Source: Litsea cubeba
Lineage: Eukaryota > Streptophyta > Magnoliopsida > Laurales > Lauraceae
DNA length: 64,000 bases
Reading direction: 5' to 3'
Assembly: GCA_012931725.1 (NCBI GenBank)
Contig: CM022949.1
Location: 5,521,660-5,585,659, forward strand
Positions 1 through 8,881 of this stretch are shown here, piece by piece (the first letter of the stretch is position 1; every line of letters begins with the position of its first letter). Below the pieces are notes generated by a model. It was not told where the DNA came from, made no database searches, and worked only from the letters and a program-made list of their open reading frames with translations. The translations under genes and the position numbers were made by a program.

Positions 1-602
1 CAAGATAGGCATTAAAAGGTCTTCAATGGCGTCTTTCGTTTTCTCATTGAAAAAGAGGAGACCGAAGAGATATATACAAGTGAGGGGCGTTTTTCCTTTT
101 CCTTCAAGTGGTTGTTGGGATGATCAATGTTGGGCTGACATGACAATAGGCCCCAATCAACCAAGGCTAGTTAGAGACATAATTAAAATCTTAGACTATT
201 TGGATGCATAATAAGCTATCCAAGGGAAAGTAATTCCTGTTGGGGCACAATAGAAACTTACAATCAACTCACAAATATATCACGAGGCACACAAGTATCT
301 GAAGCGTGCGCACACTCAAGGGAAAATACGGAGCAAGATTTACGTGGTTTGGTAGTGTGCCTGTATCCACTATATACGACATTTTTTTTCAATTTAAATT
401 AAAAAAATGAGTTATTAGAATAGGAAATATTGTGTAAAGAAATGAGTCTCGTCTATTTTTGTTTTTTGTTTTTGGTAAGTAGTCTCGTCTAATTTTGTTA
501 ATAATTCAATGGGAAGATGATGACTATGGATCGTTCACTGTGCTCATATTCACTTTCATTGTATTTCTTTGATTTGATCAAATAGTTATTATATTGAAAA
601 AT

Positions 603-959
603 CTTCAAATAAGGCCTTAAATTTTTATCTTATTTACAAAAAAGACATAAGTTTCAAAACTTTTCAAATTAGGATCTAAGTTTTCCCAAGAAGTTCTCAA
701 CTAAGGACATCTAACCATTTAAAGATATTTTTTGGTGATTGTTTCTCTTAATTCTTTTTTAAAATACTAAAATTATCCTTTATTTGAAATTGGGTATTTT
801 AAGAAAATTGAGGGAAGAATTCACTGGAAAATATCTTTAAATGGTTGGTTGTCCTTGATTGAGAACTTACTAGAAAACTTAGGTCCTGATTTGAGAAGCT
901 TTGAAACTTATGTTCTTTTTTTAAAAAAGACAAAAACTTAAGGCTTTATTTAAAATTTC
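603..959. mobile_element. MITE-like element with ~150-bp inverted arms (unit 1)
   Basis: The left arm (about 603-768) and the reverse complement of the right arm (about 795-959) match over roughly 150 bp with scattered mismatches. Shared blocks include ACATAAGTTTCAAA, CCTAAGTTTTC and CCATTTAAAGATATTTT. There is no coding capacity. This is a foldback or long-TIR MITE; I could not define a clean target duplication. It recurs at the same place in all four units, so it predates the duplication. Confidence 0.7.
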
Positions 960-2370
960 CCCTATTATATTTTAAAAGACTTTAGTATGCGGCTAACTAG
1001 CACCTACATGCCACCATGTCATGTCTAGTTGACCCGTGGTTATGATCATGGGGGTACCCACATATATGGTATTGGGACCGTCAAATTTAGATTTGCCTCC
1101 AAAACTCACATGAAAATCTTCGGATTGCCACCAAAATATATATGAAAATTCTAGGTCCACCTCCAAAACTCATAAGAAAATTCTGAGTTTGCCCATAAAA
1201 CCCAACTACTTGTTTAGGTCCGCCCCCTTCAAATGTAAATCCTAGGTCCGCCATTGGTCTTCATAGTCACAAAATTCTCATTATTACCGTAGCTGGTATC
1301 AAATTATAACTCATCTGAAGCCTCAAAGGCCCGAACTCATGGTGGGAATTCTAGATGGGTGACATAGAAATAGATGGTTGAATTAGATGCAATTTAGGCA
1401 TTTAGCACAGGAGAGTTTCTTTAATTTGTATGTCGTCAGATTGTGTCATCAGCGGCCTTCAAAGAAATTAGGAAATTTGACTGCACAATATCTCATAATT
1501 TGTGCGATATTGTACCAAAAGGGTATGCTTGAAATTCTATTCCTCTTTGTTTTCTTCACTAAGATCAAGATGGTAAAAGTTTTAGGGACAATTGGTAAAA
1601 GTCTTTTTCCTCCTATTTACTTTTGGGCCAAAGAAATATCTCAAGTTTTTCTGCATAAAGTTCTAGATTTCACAATGCTGAATATTATGCAAGAAAAACA
1701 TCTATTGACCTAACTGTTGACTTGAATGGTCCCACTGGAAAAAATGAAGGATGGGATCAAATCTCAAAGACCTGCTCATAGGAGTCTGAAAAGCAGATGT
1801 TGACTTAACCGCGGACTTGAATAGTCTCATATTCCACACGCAATGAGCTTTTTTTTTCTTCTTCTATCTTTACAAAGAGAGAGAGATAAGAGAGAATGAA
1901 GTCTTTTTTCTGTCTCCTTTAAAATCAACTTTGATATATGGACAGTAATTTTGTCCTTTCTTTCATTTGAAAGTAAATAGGAAGAGAAAGACAGAGCAAT
2001 TTTTATCACTTTTCTTTGGTGGACCTAATATATGGTCGTGAGGTCTGATTCCAAAATTTAAAGTTTTGGGTCTACTTTGGAAATCCACATGGTATTTATG
2101 GCTCCGCCTTCAAAATCTACTTTAAAATTTAAGAATTGGTCCCAAAACCAACTATCAATTTGGGTCCTCCCCATTCAAAGGAACATCATCATGGGTCAGC
2201 CACGGTCAATGTATATAAAAGATAAAATTAGAAAATTACAATAAAAATAAAAAAAAAACAAAAGGGGTTCGTTGGGCAGGACCTTCCAAGTGTAGATCAT
2301 CTCTTTACTTTACATATTAAAGTGGGATCCATTAACTCTATTGCTGTGATCATAGCCCCTATTATTATTA
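960..2370. other. Gene-free stretch, unit 1
   Basis: Open frames here, such as 1387-1713 (+) and 1827-2009 (-), match no family I recognise. The 1387 frame is shortened by a stop in units 3 and 4, which argues against coding. Between 1070 and 1260 there is a diverged repetition of a CCTCCAAAACTCA-like motif. I see no RNA gene or promoter that I could support. Confidence 0.6.
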
Positions 2371-2429
2371 TCTACTACTCTTATAAAAGAGGATAAACTG
2401 TAACTTTTTTTACTTTTTTGTGGTCATAC

Positions 2430-2900
2430 CATATGTGGGGCCCACTTCTATATAATAATATATAATATCTATTATCTATCTACAATTATATAATATATAT
2501 ATTATATGTGGGGCCCACTTCATTATATATATTATAATTCTTATCATCTCTCATCTCATCATCATCACATCATCTCTAGGGCCCATTTCATTATATGTAT
2601 TATAATAATATATACTATCTTACCTATCTACTATTATATTATATTATACAAACTTTTTACTACACCATTGTGGGGCCAACTACCAAATATTATAATATAA
2701 TATAATCATATATTATTATGAGAAATAGCAAACTGAATAATATATAATATATGTTATATATCTACTATTATATAATATATATATTATATGTGGGGCCCAC
2801 TTCATTATATATATTATGATTCTCATCATGTCTCATCTCATTTCTAGGGCCCACTTCATTATATATATTATAATAATATATAATATCTTACATATCTACT
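2430..2900. repeat. AT-rich diverged repeats inside the Helitron
   Basis: Repeated blocks of TATATATTATAAT-type sequence alternate with the motif TGTGGGGCCCACTTCATTAT and with CTACTATTATATAATAT. The same motifs resume after the CACTA-like insertion at 4023. Short open frames here are low-complexity and not genes. Confidence 0.75.
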
Positions 2901-4022
2901 AGACGCCCTCAATTTCGCTCATCAGTATATTTTTTTGGCTCAAATCTCAACACAACTTGATTTTAAGACTCATTAATTATGCTAGAAGACTTTGTTGGCA
3001 TCTTTGATAGTATGTGATCAGTCGTATAGTGGGACCCACCCCAATCAAAGTAAAATTTGACGATGTCCCATAAAAATATATAGCTAAAAGTAAGACACAT
3101 AAGAAATTAACTATGAAAAATAGGTTGTTGCTAAACTCCTAGAATCCTATATCACATTAGGGGCGAAAGATTAAAACTCGCCACTAATTTCTCTTTCCCC
3201 TCCAAAATGACCTTTAGTCACGGCATATAAGTTGCTACTAAATGTGATCCCTATAATACCTTCACTAAAGTGAGTCTTTTGTGGCAAAAATAACATTGTG
3301 GCTAAAAGTGTCGCCACTAAAAGCTGGCTTTTATATAATATATTTTTATTGGCAATAGAAAGTCGCCGCAAAAGGTGGCGAAAATAAGACAACTAAGCAT
3401 CTAGCCACGAAAATAAAAAGTGGCCACTAAACTCCTAGACCATTAGTGGCAAAAAAAGAAAACTCGGGCTAATTCTCCTTCCCCTCCAAAATGACCTTTA
3501 GCTAAAACATATAAGTTGTCATTAAATGTGATTACATAATATCTTTAGTGTCAACATCAAGGTTCGCCACTAAAGGTGATTTTTTAGTGGCGAAAATTAA
3601 ATTATGGCAAAAAATGTTGCCATTAAAAGTCAACTTTCTTATGATATATCTTTGGTGGCAATATAAAGTAGCCACAAAAAATAGAACATACAGTGGAAAA
3701 AAATATACCGCGGCTAAATGTAAGAATCTAAGAAATTAGTGGCGATCATAAAAAAGTTGTCACCAAAACTGTACATCATTAGTGGCGATAAATTAAAACT
3801 TGCCACTAAATCTCTTTCCCTCCAAAATCTCATGGCGCCAAAAATTCCTGCCAAGGAATTAGTGGCGAGATTTAGCTGCGACATATAAGTTGCCACTAAA
3901 TGTGGGTATTATAATACCTTCCGTGGCGACATCAAATTTTTGCCACTAAAGGTGGGTTTTTAGTGGCAAAAATTAGACCCCGGCTAAAAAAGTCGCCACT
4001 AAAAGCCAACTTTCTTGTAGTG
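2901..4022. mobile_element. CACTA-like (En/Spm) non-autonomous fragment
   Basis: The right end is TTTCTTGTAGTG (4011-4022), the reverse complement of the plant CACTA terminus CACTACAAGAAA. It is followed by ACT, and ACT also precedes base 2901, giving a 3-bp target duplication as expected for CACTA elements. The related repeat at about 4470-4510 shows the uninterrupted sequence. The interior is dense in subterminal-type repeats in both directions (TTAGTGGCGA, GCCACTAAA). The left end (AGACGCCCTC) does not start with CACTA, so that terminus is diverged or lost. No transposase frame is present. Confidence 0.62.
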
Positions 4023-5700
4023 ACTATTATATTATATTATACAAACTTTTTACTACACCATTGTGGGGTCCACTCCTAAATATTATAATATAATATAACA
4101 TTATATTATTATGAGAAATTGCAAACTGAATAATATATATTATATATCTACTATTATATAAGATATATTATATGTGGGGCCCACTTCATTATATATATTA
4201 TATATGAGGAATGTTCATATGCATCTTTCCCTCACCATAGAGTGAGGGACACTTCTCTTTTTGCACATGAAAAGTGCATTTTGTGCCTCACCCTATGTAC
4301 TTGAAAAGTACATTTTGTACTTGGAATTTTCCAAAAAGGGAAGTGTCCCTCACCCTATGGTGAGGAAAAGATGCATATGAATGTTCTCCTTTATATATAT
4401 ATTATAATTCTCATCATCTCTCATCTCATTTCTAGGGCCCACTTCATTATATATATTATAATAATATATAATATCTTACATATCTACTATTATATAATAT
4501 TATACAAACTTTTTACTACACCATTGTGGGGCCCACTCTCAAATATTATAATACAAACTTTTTCGCTACACCATTGTGAGGTCCACCCCCAAATATTATA
4601 ATATAATATATAATATATTATTATGAAAAATTGTAAACTTTTTCAATATTACACCTTTGTGGGTCCCACCCCCAAATATTATAATGCAAACTTTTTCACT
4701 TCACCATTGTGGGGCCCACCCCTAAATATTAAAACCACTCTCAAATATTATAATGTAAACTTTTTCACTACACCATTGTAGGGCCCACCCCCAAATATTA
4801 TAATATAATATAATTATATATTATTATGAGAAATTATAAACTTTTTCATTACAACTTTGTGGGGCCCACCCCCAAATATTATAATGCAAACTTTTTCACT
4901 TCACCATTGTGCGGCCCACCCTCAAATATTAGAACCACTCCTAAATATTATCATGCAAACTTTTTCACTACACCATTGTGGGGCCCATCCCCAAATATTA
5001 TAATATAATAATGTATTATTATGAGAAATTACAATTTTTTTCATTACACGTTTGTGCCCCCCCCCCCCCCCCCCCACAAAAAAAAAAAAATATTATAATG
5101 CAAACCTTTTCACTTCACCATTGTGCTGCCCACCCCCAAATATTAGAATATAATATAATAATATATCTATCTGCTATTATAAAAGAGGCTAGATTGCAAA
5201 AAGTTTTCACTACACACTTGTGGGCCCCACTTACTTTATATTATATTATTATATATCTATCTACTATTATAAAAGAGGCTAGATTGAAAAAAAAAATTTC
5301 ACTACACACTTGTGGGCCCCACTTACCTTATATTATATTATTATATATATTATATATCTATATCTCTATCAAATAATATAATCTAATCTAATAATATATT
5401 ATAATGAGAAATTACAAACTTTTTCATTACACCTTTGTGGGGCTCACCCCCAAATATTATAATGCAAACTTTTTCACTACACCATTATAGGGCCCACCTC
5501 CAAATATTATAATATAATATAATAATATATTATTATGAGAAATTATAAAATTTTTCACTACACCATTGTGGGGCCCACCCCCAAATATTATAATATAATA
5601 TAATAATATATTATTATGAGAAAGGGCCCCAAATATTATAATGCAAACTTTTTCACTACACCATTGTGGGGCCCACCCCCAAATATCTATCTATTTGTAT
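4023..5700. repeat. AT-rich tandem-like repeat array inside the Helitron
   Basis: Many diverged copies of a module: CAAACTTTTTCACTACACCA, then TTGTGGGGCCCACCCCCAAA, then TATTATAATATAATATAA, with TATTATTATGAGAAATTA between copies. Copies are full or partial and unevenly spaced. A 19-base C run (5057-5075) followed by a 13-base A run (5078-5090) interrupts one copy. Open frames across the array are artefacts of the repeat. Confidence 0.75.
4206..4390. mobile_element. Palindromic MITE (~185 bp) inside the repeat array
   Basis: The ends are inverted copies of each other for about 50 bp: TTCATATGCATCTTTCCCTC on the left and GAGGAAAAGATGCATATGAA on the right, followed inward by GAGGGACACTTC and GAAGTGTCCCTC. 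The centre holds another small inversion (GAAAAGTGCATTTTGTGC and TTGAAAAGTACATTTTGTAC). It sits in an AT repeat, with ATAT on both sides as a possible target duplication. It has no coding capacity. Confidence 0.7.
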
Positions 5701-7208
5701 GTTTGGTGCACGTGCAGGTCCCCACTTAGTATTATTATAGATATATATATATATATGCCCAATAAACTGCAAGATGTGGGCCCCACTTAGTATGATTATT
5801 TTTCACTTCTGACATAATAGTTGTATTGATCTTGATTTATACCCCTGTTAGAAGAATAATAACAAGTTGGATAATATGGTAACTACTACTAAATATTGTT
5901 GCTCTTCTCATATTAATGATTGCTAAAGATAATTCCATAAAAGCAATTTAGTAGTAGGTCTTATAGATTGCTATCGTAAAATTATTGTTGTTCTGTACAA
6001 TTTTTAGTTTCTTAATATACAACTTTTGTAAAAAAAGTTTATTATAAAAGGGCATTTCAAGGGCATGAATATAATTATTTATTATTGCCCTTACTCATGA
6101 GGTTTAAATTGAAAAACTTTAATCATTTTCTAACACATTTATTTCTTTCATCATTGCAAGCTTCTTGTTGTTGCTGTTGTTGTTCTTCTTCTTTTCATAT
6201 ATTTCCATGAAGCGTCATGCATTTCCTTAAAGAAAAAACGAGAATCTCATAGAAACTGTTTGTTATGCTAGCGATACTACTAACTTTAGAGTCATTGAAG
6301 TGATTGTTTTTCTTTTTTTTTATTATGATGTCCTTAGGTAGGATATGATTAATTTTTTTTCCTTAATAGAATCTGATTTTATAGTGAACATATAATGTTC
6401 ATGGTAATTAATTAGTTAAAACAATAAGCTCATCTGGTTTTTAATTTTTAATTTTATTTTTTATAAAACTGCATGTTATCAATTTGACTATGCTTTCGAC
6501 TGGACTCCAACTTTAGCAGGTCAGATCTACCAAGAAACTGATAAGTCGACCTGATAGGTTAAATAAAATAAATTTAAATTTCTTTGTACACATTCATGAT
6601 AAAATATTGAAAAATATGTGATTTATATCCTCAAAAAGTTATATAAATTCCATATCAATTGTCTTTTAAGATCTCATTTTTCTCACTATATCATCATTTT
6701 ATTGTTTTCAAATGTATAGGAAAAAAATAGTGTCAACTGTATTTGGATATTGCACGGGCCTTGCAATTTACAATCACTCATTTTCTGTTGAAATTTAATT
6801 TTTAAATGTATTTCAGCTTCTACTAAATTTTTTAAAAACTTTATTTTTTAAAATTTTTTTCGCAAAACTGTGTGTTTGGTGCACTGGCAATATTCACTAG
6901 TATATATTAAAGCCAAATTTCTTGTACTCAAATTTGGTCAATTCTGGGGGCTTTCGTATGAAAGTCTCTAATCTAGAAATCCATGTTTTCTGGTGTGACC
7001 CACTGGCGGACGCGTTTGTACAGACTCACAAAAGGTCGCTCTAGAAAACAAAGTTCAACTTTATATGTCGGAAACTAAAATTAACTTGCATGTGTGTAAG
7101 AAAAAAACATTTCTCAATTTTGGGCTGCTAAATGTATTTGTACCACTACACTCCAGTCGCACAAACACTTTCTAATGGATCTCGTCAACTTTAATCTACT
7201 GACCCAGT

Positions 7209-7396
7209 CAGGGGCGGATCCAGAATTTTTATTTAGGTGGGGCGATTATTTACTATTTAGACATATGTGCTTAGGACTTGGGGCGATTGTGTAGTGTTTA
7301 GACAAATATGTATGGAGGGCCCATTTAAATCAATGAAGAATTTAAAATCAACCTGGGGCGGTCGCCCCAGGTCATCAAAGCCTAGGTCCGCCCCTG
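7209..7396. mobile_element. hAT-type MITE, 188 bp, unit 1 only
   Basis: It begins CAGGGGCGGATCCAG and ends CTAGGTCCGCCCCTG, giving a terminal inverted repeat of CAGGGGCGGA. It is flanked by a perfect 8-bp duplication GACCCAGT (7201-7208 and 7397-7404). Units 2-4 have a single GACCCAGT running into GTCGGTCC, which is the empty site. TIR form and 8-bp duplication fit the hAT superfamily. It does not code. Confidence 0.88.
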
Positions 7397-7824
7397 GACC
7401 CAGTGTCGGTCCTGAGTTAAAATTCTCACCCTGTGATTCACTGGCTCATGTGTGCAGTGTGTGAAGAAAGAACTTGGTTGTTAATTTCTCTGTAGAAATT
7501 TTTTTTTTTTTTTACTTTCAAAGGAAGACTTTATTCAAGTGATGTTGTTGCAGGTAGATTGACTTGATAAAAACAAAAGGTAACTAGCCTATCAAAAACA
7601 GAGCAAAAGAAAAAGGCCACATCACTGACACGGTAGGTAACATCCTGTATCTGATCCAAAAAGAGGAAGACCACCCTTAGTCTCGACAATGCAGAATTGC
7701 ATCGATGAAAAACGGCAGATGACTGTGGTCATCAAAGGCCTCAAGATTTCGTCGCTATATCATCTCCACAAGGAAATTTTCCCGGAAACAGGTATGGAGC
7801 TTGTCCTTGAAAATTTTTCTGATC

Positions 7825-8100
7825 ATGATAATACTGAGCTGGAATGTTAGAGGGGCTGCAAAAAAGTCCCTAATGCCACATATAAAGGACCTGGTTAAGA
7901 AGCACCAACCACACATTCTTATCATGGTAGAAACAAAAATTACTTCTGACAGGGCTGCATTCTCTATTTCAGCGTTGTCACATTCGTTTAGCGATCGTGC
8001 CCTTCAATATGGATCTGGGTTTTCTGGTGGGATATGGGTTTTTTGGGATGCACAACGGCTGTCTCTGGACACGATTGACCGATCGGACCAACATTTAACG
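7825..8100 (+). pseudogene. LINE ORF2 fragment: endonuclease N-terminus
   Basis: The frame opens MIILSWNVRGAAKKS and continues to HQPHILIMVETK, the start of the apurinic-type endonuclease domain of plant L1 ORF2 proteins: the SWNVRG strand, then the catalytic Glu in the VETK motif. A GGIWVFWD stretch follows, also typical. About 92 residues remain before the frame ends at the junction at 8100. The C-terminal half of the endonuclease and all of reverse transcriptase are missing. Without those domains it cannot retrotranspose. Confidence 0.72.
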
Positions 8101-8101
8101 T

Positions 8102-8267
8102 AAGGCGATTAACTCAGCTTCCAGCGGGTGAGCAGCACTGATGTCACTTGAGAAGGCTGTGATCAAGTTGCCAAAAGGGTCACGAATGGCACCGCCCACT
8201 CTTGCCTGATGAGTGAATGGGTTGAAAGGACCATCAAAGTTGAGCTTCAGCCAGCCCGGAGGAGGTG
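8102..8267 (-). pseudogene. LINE ORF2 fragment: RNase H domain
   Basis: The minus strand reads PPPGWLKLNFDGPFNPF, then RVGGAIRDPFGNLITAFS, then HPLEAELIAL. This is the start of the RNase H domain found at the C-terminus of plant L1 ORF2 proteins, with the first catalytic Asp in NFDG and the Glu in EAEL. The piece is about 55 residues long and lies tail to tail with the endonuclease fragment, joined at about 8100. It is too short to be a stand-alone gene. Confidence 0.65.
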
Positions 8268-8504
8268 GAACCAGTAGTCAGTACTCAGTAGGCGCTGCAA
8301 TAGAAGAAGCTGGACCTGTATAGAGAGACATTAGTCGATTTTCTAACAAGGCTGAGACAGTCTTATTTTTAATAGAGTATGGGTTCAAAGGGTGAAAGTT
8401 GAAGATGTAATTGTTTCAACTTTCCAAAGATACCACATCAGAGTGATACCGAGAGAACGACTTTCCTTGACAGCTTTATACGAGAACCAGTCTTGAATAT
8501 TGAG

Positions 8505-8672
8505 ATTGATACTTCTTTGAGAAAACTTTTGCCTGGTCTCTAGCCTCTTCACTTTGAACTTTCAACATGTACGATTTGGTTGTACAAGTTTTTATTATTG
8601 ATTGATACTTCTTTGATCGAGAAAACTTTTGCCACGTCTCTAGCCTCTTCGCTTTGAACTTTCAACACGGTT
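8505..8672. repeat. Two ~97-bp direct repeats upstream of LRAT (unit 1)
   Basis: ATTGATACTTCTTTGA recurs at 8505 and 8600, and TCTCTAGCCTCTTC followed by CTTTGAACTTTCAACA recurs about 100 bp apart. In units 2-4 the second repeat has lost its middle (GTTGACGCTTTGAAC). The repeats end about 70 bp before the TATA-like box of the LRAT gene, so they lie in its proximal promoter. Confidence 0.65.
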
Positions 8673-8741
8673 CGGTTTCATTGCACCATTATGGTCCTTC
8701 TCAAAGCTCAATCAACTCAGTTGCAAGCTGCCTGCAACACT

Positions 8742-8750
8742 TATAAATAT
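8742..8750 (+). promoter_or_regulatory. TATA box of LRAT gene, unit 1
   Basis: TATAAATAT lies 140 bp upstream of the start codon. A start site about 30 bp downstream would give a 5' UTR of roughly 110 bp that includes the microsatellite. Units 2-4 carry AATAAATAT at the same place. Confidence 0.55.
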
Positions 8751-8800
8751 CTGCCCAATTTGAGATTTTCAGTTCCACCTTCAAAACCACCTTCAAACTC

Positions 8801-8806
8801 TGCGTG

Positions 8807-8878
<72 letters not shown>

Positions 8879-8880
8879 GG
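8801..8880. repeat. (TG)n/(AG)n microsatellite in LRAT 5' UTR, unit 1
   Basis: A TG run followed by a long, slightly interrupted AG run ends one or two bases before the start codon at 8882. Its length sets whether an upstream ATG at 8691 is in frame with the LRAT protein. In unit 1 it is not (191 bp apart). Confidence 0.9.
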
Positions 8881-8881
8881 T

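Larger units (their letters stand above)
2371..6900 (+). mobile_element. Non-autonomous Helitron, unit 1 only
   Basis: The element starts with TC at 2371 (TCTACTACTCTTATAAAAGA, a plant Helitron-like 5' end), is preceded by A, ends with CTAG at 6897-6900 and is followed by T. This is the A|T insertion expected of Helitrons, with no target duplication. Units 2, 3 and 4 keep the empty site: ATTATTATTA runs straight into TATA and then TTAAAGCC. No Rep/helicase frame is present, so it is non-autonomous. The 3' hairpin near GGTGCACTGGCAA is weak. The interior is AT-rich repeats plus two nested elements. Two internal stretches near 5157 and 5256 resemble the 5' end again. Confidence 0.82.
7500..8490 (-). 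mobile_element. Rearranged L1-type LINE fragment, unit 1 only
   Basis: The block is absent from units 2-4. A T-rich run of 15 or so at its left edge (about 7498-7513) would be the poly(A) tail of a minus-strand LINE. Inside lie two pieces of a plant L1 ORF2 in opposite orientations: an endonuclease start on + (7825-8100) and an RNase H piece on - (about 8102-8267). The rest of ORF2, including reverse transcriptase, is missing. The right boundary is approximate and I could not define a target duplication. Confidence 0.6.

Noticed and set aside
1387..1713. 108-codon plus-strand frame repeated in all units
   Set aside because: No known motif, no splice or promoter context, and a stop shortens it in units 3 and 4. 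Treated as chance open sequence.
2506..5376. Several short frames in the Helitron (for example 4978-5376)
   Set aside because: Translations of the AT-rich satellite-like modules and homopolymers.
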